Shown: positions 1-8,067 of the stretch, piece after piece
Layout: each line of letters opens with the position of its first letter
Position numbering within the stretch: position 1 is the stretch's first letter
Source: Lachnospiraceae bacterium
GTDB taxonomy: Bacteria > Bacillota > Clostridia > Lachnospirales > Lachnospiraceae
NCBI GenBank assembly: GCA_017626325.1
Contig: JAGAIZ010000043.1
Coordinates: 1-64,000 of the forward strand
Length of the DNA: 64,000 nucleotides
Direction of reading: 5' to 3'
Notes under the pieces: model-generated
What the model was told of the DNA's origin: nothing
Databases searched by the model: none
Seen by the model: the letters and a program-made list of their open reading frames with translations, nothing else
Made by a program: the position numbers and the translations under genes

Positions 1-60
1 ATAGCCAAGCTAGGATATACATCCATGCTTGACCATTATCTAATGGTTTGTGAAAACTAA
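1..60 (+). CDS. possible C-terminal tail of the intron-encoded protein (partial)
   Basis: Frame 1 is open from the window edge to a TAA at 58-60, giving 19 residues that end DHYLMVCEN, and stops a few bases before domain V. Group II intron reverse transcriptases usually end in domain IV just before domain V, so the position fits. Nineteen residues are too few to confirm the family, and this could be non-coding domain IV sequence. Confidence 0.3.
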   Translation: MAKLGYTSMLDHYLMVCEN

Positions 61-140
61 GGAACCGCCGTGTACGGAACCGTACGCACGGTGGTGTGAG
101 AGGACGGCTAATCAACTAATGGTTAGCCTCCTACTCGATT
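1..140 (+). mobile_element. 3' end of a group II intron (domains V and VI)
   Basis: Seen: a domain V-like hairpin at about 66-92 (lower stem CGCCGT/ACGGTG, two-base GC bulge, upper stem GTACG/CGTAC) is followed by a domain VI-like hairpin. In the latter GAGAGG (98-103) pairs with CCT-CTC (130-136), leaving A133 bulged, with an inner stem GGCTAATC/GGTTAGCC. A bulged A about seven bases before the 3' end is the classical branch point, which puts the 3' splice site near 139/140. The 5' part lies left of the window. The intron sits about 50 bases upstream of the next start codon, so transcription of that gene may need to pass through it. The exact boundary is inferred. Confidence 0.8.
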
Positions 141-193
141 ATGAAAAGTAGTACAATAGTACTGATAGGAATTACGCAGGAATGGGGATTAGT

Positions 194-1945
194 ATGACGC
201 ACGAAGAGAGAGCCAATACATTATTAAGACAGGGGTATCATTGTTCGCAGGCGATGTTCGGCGCTTATGCGGAGGAGCTGGGGCTGGATTTGAAGACTGC
301 TATGAAAATCAGCACCTGTTTTGGTATGGGGATGCGGCAGGGGGATATGTGCGGATGTGTCACGGCTTCCATGCTGATTCTGGGAATGGCGTTCGGTTTC
401 TATGACCCGCAGGATCAGGAGCAGGAGATATTCGGTAATAAGAAGACGGATGAATTTATCAGGAAATTCAAGGAGAAGATGGACGGGGCGTTGCAATGCC
501 GGGAGATCCTGGGATTGGATATTTCCAATCCGGAGGAGTTGGCGAGATTTCGGCAGGAAGGGATGAAATTCAGGATTTGTCCCAGAGCGCTGCACAGCAG
601 TGTGGAGATTCTCGACCATATGATGGGAGAATATCAGGATCTGCTGGCGGATGTGGGCGGAGAACTCTCTGAACTGCCTATAGAGGATGAACTGCAGAGC
701 GCTTTCAGGCGGGTGAACAGGTTCAATCGTTTCAGAAGAGACGTGCGCAGCCTGATTCATGAGACGGAGGAGAAAATCGATTTTATTCAGTTCGATATCA
801 GGAAATTCAAGGTTATCAATGATATATACGGCGAGAAATTCGGAGATGAGATACTGGATTTTATTACGGAGAAGGTAGGGAAAATCTGTAATGAGAAGCA
901 GTATTTTGTCAATCTGCGCAGCGACGTGTTCATGATTGTCACGGAGCGCAAGTCGGAGGAGGAGACTCTCGCGCTGATAGAGCGGCTTAAAATCGAACTG
1001 CGGGAGTTTAAGCATGTGACACTGCAGTACACCTTCGGCGTCTATACGGTGGAAGATAAAAGCATGGAGCTCCGGCAGATGGAGGACCGGGCAGCCATGG
1101 CGCGTAAGGCGGCCAAGGAGAATATTATTACGAATGTCGCTTTTTATCAGGAGCAGTTCAAGGAGCTTCTCTATAACAGAAGATTTATCGAGGACAATAT
1201 GCAGGCGGCGATTACGGAGCGGCAGTTCCAGATGTATCTGCAGCCCAAATACAGTATCGGCAGCGGCCATATCGTGGGCGCGGAGGCGCTGGTGCGCTGG
1301 ACGCATCCGAAGCGGGGAATGATTTTTCCCAATGAATTTATTCCGATTATTGAAGAGAATGGTTTTATCAGACATGTGGATTATTATATCTGGGGTGAGG
1401 CGTGCCGCTTTGTAAAGCGCTGTGAAACGAGCGGCATCGGAAGTTGTCCGATCTCCGTCAACGTGTCCAGACATCATTTGTTGGGAGACGAGTTTATCAG
1501 AGTGCTGGAAGATCTGATTAAAGAGACGGGAATCAATAAGAAGAATCTGGAACTGGAGATTACCGAGACTGTTAACGGACAGCAGATTAGTGAAATGTCC
1601 AACCGCTTGAAGGAAGAGGGCTTTACCTTGCTGATGGATGATTTCGGCAGCGGCTATTCTTCTCTGAATATCCTGCTGGAGACGCCCTTTGACGTGATTA
1701 AGATTGATAAGAAGTTTATGGATAATATGATGGTGTCCGACAAGGGAAGGCTGATTCTGGCGCAGGTGGTGTCCATGGCGGATAAGCTGGGGCTGGGGCT
1801 TCTGGCGGAGGGCGTGGAGACGAAGGAACAGGTCGAATTGCTGCAACAGATTGGCTGCGATATCGTGCAGGGCTATTATTATGCCAGGCCAATGCCGGCA
1901 GAAGAGTTCTATGAACTGCTGGAAAAGGACAGGGAGAAAGCGTGA
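194..1945 (+). CDS. C_GCAxxG_C_C-type domain fused to degenerate GGDEF and EAL (c-di-GMP phosphodiesterase)
   Basis: A 583-residue protein in three parts. Residues about 1-150 match the C_GCAxxG_C_C family: a GYHCSQA-type start, then CFGMGMRQGDMCGCVTAS, then later cysteines. That family is found alone in many anaerobes and is thought to be redox-linked. Residues about 170-320 are a GGDEF fold whose signature is lost (RSDVF), so cyclase activity is unlikely. Residues about 330-580 are an EAL domain with the catalytic features kept: EALVRW, NVSRHHL, ELEITET, DDFGSGYSS, KIDKKF, AEGVET. It should hydrolyse cyclic di-GMP, perhaps under control of the N-terminal domain (inference). No membrane segment is seen, so it is probably cytoplasmic. 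The start at 194 has GGGGA upstream; an ATG at 182 is possible. A terminator follows, so it is monocistronic. Confidence 0.82.
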   Translation: MTHEERANTLLRQGYHCSQAMFGAYAEELGLDLKTAMKISTCFGMGMRQGDMCGCVTASMLILGMAFGFYDPQDQEQEIFGNKKTDEFIRKFKEKMDGALQCREILGLDISNPEELARFRQEGMKFRICPRALHSSVEILDHMMGEYQDLLADVGGELSELPIEDELQSAFRRVNRFNRFRRDVRSLIHETEEKIDFIQFDIRKFKVINDIYGEKFGDEILDFITEKVGKICNEKQYFVNLRSDVFMIVTERKSEEETLALIERLKIELREFKHVTLQYTFGVYTVEDKSMELRQMEDRAAMARKAAKENIITNVAFYQEQFKELLYNRRFIEDNMQAAITERQFQMYLQPKYSIGSGHIVGAEALVRWTHPKRGMIFPNEFIPIIEENGFIRHVDYYIWGEACRFVKRCETSGIGSCPISVNVSRHHLLGDEFIRVLEDLIKETGINKKNLELEITETVNGQQISEMSNRLKEEGFTLLMDDFGSGYSSLNILLETPFDVIKIDKKFMDNMMVSDKGRLILAQVVSMADKLGLGLLAEGVETKEQVELLQQIGCDIVQGYYYARPMPAEEFYELLEKDREKA

Positions 1946-1972
1946 AAACTTTATATCTGATTTGAACGTAAG

Positions 1973-2009
1973 CGCCGAATGATACAGTAAATCATTCGGT
2001 GTTTTCTTT
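1973..2009 (+). terminator. Rho-independent terminator after the EAL gene
   Basis: The 9 bp stem CCGAATGAT/ATCATTCGG, extendable by two pairs, has a seven-base loop and is followed by TGTTTTCTTT. Confidence 0.8.
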
Positions 2010-2100
2010 CGTCTGCGGACTATTGCAGCAATGCCATGACTTTTCACAACAAAATAATTACCTTTGGCAGCAGATTCCGGTGCGCGAAAGATCTGGAGTG

Positions 2101-2129
2101 CGGTATACTTGAATTGTTCAGTATAACCG
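2101..2129. promoter_or_regulatory. imperfect dyad upstream of the LytTR regulator gene
   Basis: CGGTATACT and AGTATAACCG form an inverted repeat with one bulge around a ten-base spacer, about 40 bases before the response regulator start. It could be an operator, perhaps for autoregulation. This rests on symmetry and position only. Confidence 0.3.
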
Positions 2130-2168
2130 TGATGAAGTCAGATTCTGTACAGGTATGAGGAAGCAGCC

Positions 2169-2990
2169 ATGAAGATTGGAATATGTGATGATACGGCAGA
2201 GATAAGGGAAATGCTCGCCAGCCTGATAAAACGTAAATATCCGGAAGAAGAGATCTGTCTCTATTCAGGAGGAGAAGAGGTGCTTTTGGAGGAAGTGATG
2301 CCGGACATCCTGTTTCTGGATATCGAGATGCCCGGTATAGACGGTATGGAGACGGCGAAAAGACTGCGGGAGCGCGGTCAGAACCTGTGTATCATATTTG
2401 TGACAGTAATGTCAGATATGGTGTTTGAGGCATTTGACGTAGGAGCGTTTCATTATCTGGTGAAGCCTTTTGCGCAGGAAAAGCTCTATGAGGTGTTGGA
2501 ACGGGCAGCGGGTATGGCTGCAGCGAACAGGCGGATTGCCGGGCCAAATGACAGGAATAAAACGGACGTGGCAGAAGATGATTTATACAAGGCAAAGAGA
2601 GCAGGAAAGGCAAATCAAGGTGAGATAAAGAAAGAAGCTGGTGAGAACGGACTTGCGTGCACGATTGTTAAGCAGGGCGGTGTCAGTACGAGAGTATGTA
2701 TGATGGATATCATATATGCTGAGGTATTCAACCGTAAGGTGCTTCTGCATACAAAAACAGGTGATATTGAATATTATGGCAGGCTGTCTGTTCTGGAAAA
2801 ACAGGCAGGGGAGGCTTTTTTCAGACCCCATCGGTCCTATCTGGTGAATATGGCATACATAGAGAAGTACGATGCCCGCAGTATCACGACATCAGAGGGT
2901 GAAGTGCTGCTTGCCAGAAAGAAGTACAGAGAATTTGTGAGGGCTTATCTGAAGTATTGTAAAGGCAGGGAAGCGGCTCTCGGGCGGTAG
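2169..2990 (+). CDS. LytTR-family response regulator
   Basis: A 273-residue response regulator. The receiver domain (about 1-120) has the acidic pair D7/D8, the phosphoacceptor D51 in FLDIEMPGIDGM, and the conserved Lys in LVKPFA. A poorly conserved charged linker (about 125-165) leads to a LytTR DNA-binding domain (about 165-265, with FFRPHRSYLVNMAYIEKYD). LytTR regulators of the AgrA/VirR type bind direct repeats upstream of targets, often virulence, bacteriocin or envelope genes. The next gene is its probable sensor kinase, 80 bases downstream, so the two form a classical quorum-type pair. No AgrD-like peptide gene is visible nearby, so the signal is unknown. Confidence 0.9.
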   Translation: MKIGICDDTAEIREMLASLIKRKYPEEEICLYSGGEEVLLEEVMPDILFLDIEMPGIDGMETAKRLRERGQNLCIIFVTVMSDMVFEAFDVGAFHYLVKPFAQEKLYEVLERAAGMAAANRRIAGPNDRNKTDVAEDDLYKAKRAGKANQGEIKKEAGENGLACTIVKQGGVSTRVCMMDIIYAEVFNRKVLLHTKTGDIEYYGRLSVLEKQAGEAFFRPHRSYLVNMAYIEKYDARSITTSEGEVLLARKKYREFVRAYLKYCKGREAALGR

Positions 2991-3070
2991 GACATGGCGG
3001 GATGTTAAATATTGCTGTCTCATGAGCTTGGGGAGAGCCTGGTAAGAGCAGGAGGAATATAAGAGAAAAC

Positions 3071-4549
3071 ATGTACGATTGGAACCGTATTTATGAATTG
3101 ACAGTGTTGTGCTATTGTATCTGTCTGGATTTGATTTCTGCGTTCGCGTATGGTTATCTGGTGAGGGCATTTACAGGGAAAAGAAGAATTGCATGGAGTG
3201 TGGGCGTTATTTATATGCTTCCTATGACACCCAGCTATTTTAATCCGACCGAGTCGTCTCTGCTGCCCGTCAGCGGAGTCAGTATTTTGCTGGGCTTCCT
3301 GTTCCTTTGTCTGACAGACAGGAGAAGGTACTTGCAGAAGGTGTTTCTTGCGGTGACTTTTTTCTCTGTCAGGTGGTTTGCTTTTGGAGTGGAAAGCTGT
3401 ATTGGAGTGGTGCTGGGGAGGCTGTGTGTGTATTATCCGGGATATTGGGAGGATATGCGGACAGAGTATGGATTATTTTTAATAACAAGCATTATAGAAA
3501 TAATTCTGGGAGCTGTCTTATTGCTGGGAGCGATTGTCTGGATAACAAAAGCGTATTGGTATAGGCAGGAAGAACTGCGGCTTTCCGAATGGGGGCTTAT
3601 GGTGATGCCGTCCGTGGCAGGCCTGATGGCATATGTTGTATACAAATATATGGACAGTCTGTATGAAGCTGCGGGCTACAGTACTTATGAGGCGCCAATC
3701 AGCTACCAGTGGTGCAATGTTCTGTTCTATGTGACGATGTATGTATCGGTGGTCGGTGTGATTGTGTTCTTCCAGAAGATTAAGGCAGGAGAGCAGGAAG
3801 AGAAGGAAAAGGCGCTGCTTGCGGAACAGATGGGGGATATGAAACGACATATCCGTCAGGTGGAGGAACTGTATCAGGAGATACGCAGCATCAAGCATGA
3901 TATGGGGAACCACATACAGGTACTGGAACGGCTGTGCGGAGAAGATGCGGCCCAAGCCGGGAACACAGCACAGGTTAATACAAGACCTGGAAGCAAAACA
4001 GGGCAGACTACGGGAAATGGGATTCAGACGGGCGTGCAGGCATATGTTTGCGCAATGAAGGAGCAGTACAGCGCAGCCTGTGAGGAAATACGAACCGGCA
4101 ATCCGGTAACGGATGTTATTGTTGAAGAAAAGATGCGGGAAGCTGAGAGCAGGGGAATCACTATGTGTTGTGAGTTCCAATATCCCAAAGAATATGCGGT
4201 AGACGTGTTTGATTTGAGCATCATTCTGCATAACGGGCTGGAAAATGCCATCGAAGCGGTGCAAACCTGCCGGGAGGACAGGGGAGAAGCCGGGGATTGG
4301 TCAGATATTCATATTTGGAGTTCATTTCAGGGGAATATGTACACGATATTTATCAGCAACCCTTATGCAAATAAAATAACAATCGATACCGAAAAGAACT
4401 TGCTTGATACAACGAAAACAGACGGCGAGGGACATGGCTACGGTCTTAGGAATATTCGAAAGGTAGCCGGTAAGTATGATGGGGAAGTTGAATTCTGGAC
4501 GGAGGACGGAATTTTCACGCTGGCTGTGCTGTTGAAGTTACAGGCTTGA
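3071..4549 (+). CDS. GHKL-type sensor histidine kinase (AgrC-like)
   Basis: A 492-residue kinase. The first 240 residues hold about six hydrophobic membrane segments. A coiled coil follows, then the phosphoacceptor region IKHDMGNHIQVLERL, the N box GLENAIEAV and the glycine box GHGYGLRNIRKVAGKYDGE near the C terminus. This is the GHKL/HPK10 layout that partners LytTR regulators. An insertion rich in Thr, Gly and Gln lies between the histidine region and the ATPase domain (about residues 295-330), so that region may vary between strains. GGAGG lies 15 bases before the ATG, which is rather far. No terminator is visible directly after it. Confidence 0.88.
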   Translation: MYDWNRIYELTVLCYCICLDLISAFAYGYLVRAFTGKRRIAWSVGVIYMLPMTPSYFNPTESSLLPVSGVSILLGFLFLCLTDRRRYLQKVFLAVTFFSVRWFAFGVESCIGVVLGRLCVYYPGYWEDMRTEYGLFLITSIIEIILGAVLLLGAIVWITKAYWYRQEELRLSEWGLMVMPSVAGLMAYVVYKYMDSLYEAAGYSTYEAPISYQWCNVLFYVTMYVSVVGVIVFFQKIKAGEQEEKEKALLAEQMGDMKRHIRQVEELYQEIRSIKHDMGNHIQVLERLCGEDAAQAGNTAQVNTRPGSKTGQTTGNGIQTGVQAYVCAMKEQYSAACEEIRTGNPVTDVIVEEKMREAESRGITMCCEFQYPKEYAVDVFDLSIILHNGLENAIEAVQTCREDRGEAGDWSDIHIWSSFQGNMYTIFISNPYANKITIDTEKNLLDTTKTDGEGHGYGLRNIRKVAGKYDGEVEFWTEDGIFTLAVLLKLQA

Positions 4550-4736
4550 AGCGTCTGCCTGGAGAAGAGGCGCGGATAAAATTGATTGGATAATAGTAGG
4601 ATGTACACAGCCTCAAAAGGGCAGTTCACAACAAGGCATATTACTTTTGATGCGCAGAGAGCCGATGCAGAATATAGCAGGATAGCAGTCATGGTGTCGT
4701 ATGGCATTAAATTTGCGGTAGGAATGGAGGATTATT

Positions 4737-5519
4737 ATGACAATAGGAATGGTAAACGGCGCATATCAGGCACAGCCCGGCCGGATAGGAAAAGGCGCTG
4801 AAGAAGATCCGGTGGCTAAGGGAATCCGGGACAAAATTACGAGAGCCCAGAAAGAATTGAAAGAGCTTTCTGCCAATGGGGAGATGAATATGGAGCAGAA
4901 GCAGAAGAAACGTCAGGAGTTACAGAGGGAAATCAGCGATCTGACCATGCAGCTTCGCCAGCATCAGATGGAGCAGAAGCAGAAAGAGCGTCAGGAGAAG
5001 ATGCAGTCGATGGATGAACTGATGGGAACCGCATCTTCTGTCAATGGCGACGGAAGAGCGGGGAGGACGGCAGGCAGCGAGAACGGCGCAGGATTTTCCA
5101 CAGTAGCGGCGGAAGCCCTAATTTCCGCAGATGGAGCCAGAAAAGCGGCGCAGATGCAGGGAAGTGTGGCAAGCCGTATGGAAGGAAGAGCAGGTACATT
5201 GGAAGCGGAGGTGAAGCTGGATGCTGCGCGGGGCGGCAATACGGAACGCAAGGAGACAGAGATCGCATCTTTGCGGCAGAAAGCCCGGAATGCACAGAAT
5301 GCGCAGATAGACATACTGCGGGAAGCCAACGATAAGCTGGAGGCGAGCGCGCGGGAGGAAGGTACGCCGGAAGAGATTTCGCGAGAGGAAGCGGAACAGG
5401 AAGAGATTCGGCAGAATGGAGACGCCGGAGAAGAAGATGGCCTGGCAAATGCGAACGAAGCAAATACAAACTTGGAAAATGCGATAGAGCAGCCGATAGA
5501 TCAAACCTGGACGGAATGA
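4737..5519 (+). CDS. FlxA-like coiled-coil protein
   Basis: 260 residues. Residues about 28-85 match the FlxA-like family: KITRAQKELKELSANGEMN, then QKKRQELQREISDL and LRQHQMEQKQKERQ, with strong heptad character. The rest is Ala/Glu/Arg-rich with low complexity, including further helical stretches (about 160-220) and an acidic tail. There is no signal peptide or membrane segment. FlxA-like proteins are of unknown function in Clostridia; the name comes from a flagellar-regulon gene of E. coli. GGAGG lies ten bases before the ATG. No flagellar gene is close by, so no role is assigned. Confidence 0.7.
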   Translation: MTIGMVNGAYQAQPGRIGKGAEEDPVAKGIRDKITRAQKELKELSANGEMNMEQKQKKRQELQREISDLTMQLRQHQMEQKQKERQEKMQSMDELMGTASSVNGDGRAGRTAGSENGAGFSTVAAEALISADGARKAAQMQGSVASRMEGRAGTLEAEVKLDAARGGNTERKETEIASLRQKARNAQNAQIDILREANDKLEASAREEGTPEEISREEAEQEEIRQNGDAGEEDGLANANEANTNLENAIEQPIDQTWTE

Positions 5520-5530
5520 TTCTTGTAATA

Positions 5531-5558
5531 TTGCGCGTCTGCTCAAAAGTGATATAAT
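5531..5558 (+). promoter_or_regulatory. sigma-A-type promoter for the ComEC-like gene
   Basis: TTGCGC and TATAAT are separated by 16 bases, with the -10 box about 70 bases before the downstream start codon. Confidence 0.6.
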
Positions 5559-5627
5559 AGTTTCATCCCAATATTTCAAATTGTATAGGAAAACAAAATT
5601 TGTGATGCTTCTGACATGGAGATTAGG

Positions 5628-7148
5628 ATGAAAACGGTCAAAAATATCTTTTTATGGGTACTGTCTGCCTTTTTATTGTTGATGGCGGCGGCGCTTTTTA
5701 CAGAGCGGTTCGTAAGCGGGCTGTGTATGCTGACGGCGGCGCTGCTTTGCAATCCGCTGGTATTGGGCGTGATTGCAAAGAGCGGCAGGAAATTGAAGAA
5801 AAGAATCTCGATACCGGGTGTTATTATATTGTTTTTCGCGGCGGTGCTGACGAGTCCGGCTGCGGTGCAGGAAGAGACAGAGTCTGCGGCGGCAGAAACT
5901 GGAGTGCCAGAGCAGGATGGCCTTACGGTGCATTTCCTGGACGTCGGGCAGGGGGACGCCACGCTGATTGCCTGCGGCGGCGAGTATATGCTGATCGACG
6001 CCGGAGATAACAGCAAAGGTACGGCGATACAGAACTATCTGACGAAACAGGGTGTCTCTAAGCTGAAATATGTGATTGGAACCCATCCAGATGCGGATCA
6101 TATCGGCGGCCTGGATGTGGTTCTGTATAAGTTCGACTGCGAGACGGTTATGATGCCGGATATTGCGAACGATACGGCGACCTATCGTGACGTGATCGAC
6201 ACGATGGAAGAGAAAGGATATGAGAATACCCTGCCAGAGCCGGGGGACAGCTATTCGCTGGGCAGCGCGGAGTTTACGATTGTTTCGCCGGGCAGGGAGT
6301 ATGAGGATACGAATAACAGTTCTGTTGTGGTGCTCCTGACTCACGGTGTTAATCGTTTCCTCTTTATGGGAGACGCAGAAGAGGAAGCGGAGACGGATAT
6401 ACTGCAGGGAAAGGTTTCGGTGGAGACGGATGTCCTGAAGGTGGGGCACCATGGGAGCCGTACCGCTTCTTCGCGGGCTTTTTTGCAGGCGGCGGAGCCG
6501 GAATATGCGGTGATTAGCTGTGGAGAAGACAACAGCTACGGACATCCTCATGCAGAGACGCTCAACAATCTGCGCGCTATGGGCGTACAGGTATTCCGTA
6601 CCGATGAGCAGGGTACGGTTGTGGCGGTCTCCGATGGGGAGAAGCTGACATGGAACTGCGCGCCCTCCGAGACCTGGAAGGCAGGGGAAAATACCCGGAG
6701 TGCGGATACAGACGGAAATCCATCTGCCGGGAGTCAGCAGGCAGACAAACCCGCCGACGTGCAAAGCGCTGCGCAGAAAGCGTCTGATCAGACAGATACG
6801 CAGGATGGCACGACGGCGCAGAGCGGAGACAAGGAGGCAGATGCCGGGGCAGTACAGGCTTCTTCAGGCGATAGTACAACAGGCGCATCGGTGCAGGCAG
6901 ATACACAGAACAGCACGGCATCGCAGAGCACAGAGAAGATTGCAGGCGCCGGGACAGACGGTGCGGGCAGTTTTGTGACAGGAGAAGCGCCAGCGGGAGC
7001 AAACTATATCGGCAACAGGCGAAACGGCAAGCTGCACAGGGCTTCCTGCCATACTTTGCCTAAAGCTGAAAACCAGGTAATCTTCAGTACCAGGGAAGAA
7101 GCGGTCGCGGCCGGATATGACGATCCTTGCGGAAATTGTAACCCGTAA
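5628..7148 (+). CDS. ComEC/Rec2-like metallo-beta-lactamase-fold hydrolase with C-terminal Cys-rich module
   Basis: 506 residues. Two or three hydrophobic segments at the N terminus (about 5-75) anchor the protein. A metallo-beta-lactamase fold follows: VHFLDVGQGDATLI, the metal motif GTHPDADHIGG and GHHGSRTASS, as in the soluble C-terminal part of ComEC. A long Ala/Asp/Thr/Gln-rich linker (about 350-455) leads to a final module, YIGNRRNGKLHRASCH then CGNCNP, with three cysteines and a histidine as in Ada-like or nuclease-associated zinc modules. Known relatives are extracellular nuclease-like proteins of Firmicutes; the exact substrate is unknown. I prefer the start at 5628 (GGAG six bases upstream) to the ATG at 5616. 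It has its own promoter and is followed closely by the thioesterase gene. Confidence 0.83.
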   Translation: MKTVKNIFLWVLSAFLLLMAAALFTERFVSGLCMLTAALLCNPLVLGVIAKSGRKLKKRISIPGVIILFFAAVLTSPAAVQEETESAAAETGVPEQDGLTVHFLDVGQGDATLIACGGEYMLIDAGDNSKGTAIQNYLTKQGVSKLKYVIGTHPDADHIGGLDVVLYKFDCETVMMPDIANDTATYRDVIDTMEEKGYENTLPEPGDSYSLGSAEFTIVSPGREYEDTNNSSVVVLLTHGVNRFLFMGDAEEEAETDILQGKVSVETDVLKVGHHGSRTASSRAFLQAAEPEYAVISCGEDNSYGHPHAETLNNLRAMGVQVFRTDEQGTVVAVSDGEKLTWNCAPSETWKAGENTRSADTDGNPSAGSQQADKPADVQSAAQKASDQTDTQDGTTAQSGDKEADAGAVQASSGDSTTGASVQADTQNSTASQSTEKIAGAGTDGAGSFVTGEAPAGANYIGNRRNGKLHRASCHTLPKAENQVIFSTREEAVAAGYDDPCGNCNP

Positions 7149-7166
7149 GCGAAAGGGAGAAGCATT

Positions 7167-7631
7167 ATGATTGACAGAGAAAAGGTACAGACCATTACAG
7201 ACAGAAATCCTTTTGCCAGACTGCTGGGGCTGGAGTTATTAGAGGTATCGGAAGGGTATGCCAAGGGAAGGATTCCCATGAGGAAGGAATTTGGCAATAT
7301 TTACGGCGGCATGCACGGCGGCTGTGTCTATGCGCTGGCGGATACTATCGCAGGAATCGCGGCGGCGACCTATGGCAACTATGTGACGACCATAGACGGC
7401 AAGATGAATTATCTGCTCCCGGTTAAGGATACGGCGTATGTCTACTGCGAGGCAAGAACAGTGCGTCAGGGCGGTACCATCGGCGTGTATGAAGCCAGAA
7501 TCACGGATGATGGCGGCCGGTTGTTAGATACGGCGGATTTTACTTATTACCGGCTGGACGCCGGGATTGAATGCATGGAATTGAGGAAGGCATTGACATC
7601 GGCAAAGCCCGGGCCTTGGTGTCCAATATAG
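7167..7631 (+). CDS. PaaI-type hotdog thioesterase
   Basis: 154 residues. The hotdog fold is seen from NPFARLLGLELLEVSEGYAKGRI through the family core GNIYGGMHGGCVYALAD to the last strand DTADFTYYRL at about residue 130. Members hydrolyse acyl-CoA thioesters, mostly aryl or short-chain ones. The usual protein stops shortly after this strand. Here about 24 unusual residues follow (ending PGPWCPI), read across a different gene remnant that is open in another frame from 7571. The native stop may therefore have been lost. It starts 18 bases after the ComEC-like gene, so the two are probably co-transcribed. Confidence 0.85.
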   Translation: MIDREKVQTITDRNPFARLLGLELLEVSEGYAKGRIPMRKEFGNIYGGMHGGCVYALADTIAGIAAATYGNYVTTIDGKMNYLLPVKDTAYVYCEARTVRQGGTIGVYEARITDDGGRLLDTADFTYYRLDAGIECMELRKALTSAKPGPWCPI

Positions 7632-7795
7632 ACAATGCCATGAAAAACCTGCACCTTTCTCTGGAGGAGGCATGCGCGGGTCTGGGTACGACAAAAGAAG
7701 CTTACCTGGAAGCGAAAGAGCAGGCGAAGGAACAGGCCGCAAAGCGGGCGAAGGAGCAGGCAAAAGAACGGATACGTGCGGAAGCTGTGAAATAG
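7571..7795 (+). pseudogene. C-terminal remnant of an Rpn/PD-(D/E)XK nuclease-family gene
   Basis: A 74-codon frame, out of phase with the thioesterase end. It encodes ALVSNIDNAMKNLHLSLEEA followed by a helix rich in Lys, Glu, Gln and Ala. This resembles the C-terminal regulatory tail of Rpn/PDDEXK-family transposase-like proteins, where a helix-turn-helix-like segment and charged repeats follow the nuclease. No nuclease core is present. It could be expressed as a small protein, but no good ribosome site is visible. A second remnant of this family is seen near 24.1 kb. Confidence 0.4.
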
Positions 7796-7810
7796 AAGCA
7801 GAAGGAAATT

Positions 7811-7847
7811 GTGAAGTTTCGGTTTACAGGGACTTCACAAATTTTTC
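7811..7847 (+). terminator. possible terminator before clpB
   Basis: A 7 bp stem, GTGAAGT/ACTTCAC, with a fourteen-base loop is followed by AAATTTTTC. The loop is long, so strength is uncertain. Its position, just before the CIRCE operator, fits the end of the upstream unit. Confidence 0.5.
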
Positions 7848-7856
7848 ATAAAAGAA

Positions 7857-7898
7857 TTAGCACTCACTCTTGACGAGTGCTAACAATGGTGTTATTGT
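7857..7898 (+). promoter_or_regulatory. CIRCE operator (HrcA) overlapping the clpB promoter
   Basis: A perfect CIRCE element lies at 7857-7883: TTAGCACTC, nine bases, GAGTGCTAA. CIRCE binds the heat-shock repressor HrcA. The right half overlaps a -35 box TTGACG (7870-7875), followed by 17 bases and the -10 box TATTGT (7893-7898). HrcA bound here would block RNA polymerase. The transcript would have a leader of about 160 bases before clpB. Confidence 0.93.
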
Positions 7899-8067
7899 TA
7901 AATCAATCGATAGCTGTTATATCGAGAGTAGAACAGGACTTCTATGCGGAAGGAGCCGTGAGAGAAGATTATGTAGTCATGCAGAAGAAAAGCTGCAGAT
8001 AATGGTATGCAGGTAGTGTAGAAGGGCAAATATAAATTTGCAGATAATATAGAAGGGAGGATTATCT

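Noticed and set aside
224..2047. 607-codon open frame on the minus strand opposite the EAL fusion gene
   Set aside because: No recognisable domain, rich in His, Leu and Arg as expected for an antisense shadow of a strong plus-strand gene.
4586..4801. 71-codon plus frame before the FlxA-like gene
   Set aside because: No ribosome site and no family; it overlaps the well-supported start at 4737 in another frame.
5673..6764. 363-codon minus-strand frame opposite the ComEC-like gene
   Set aside because: Antisense shadow; the plus-strand frame has clear metallo-hydrolase motifs.
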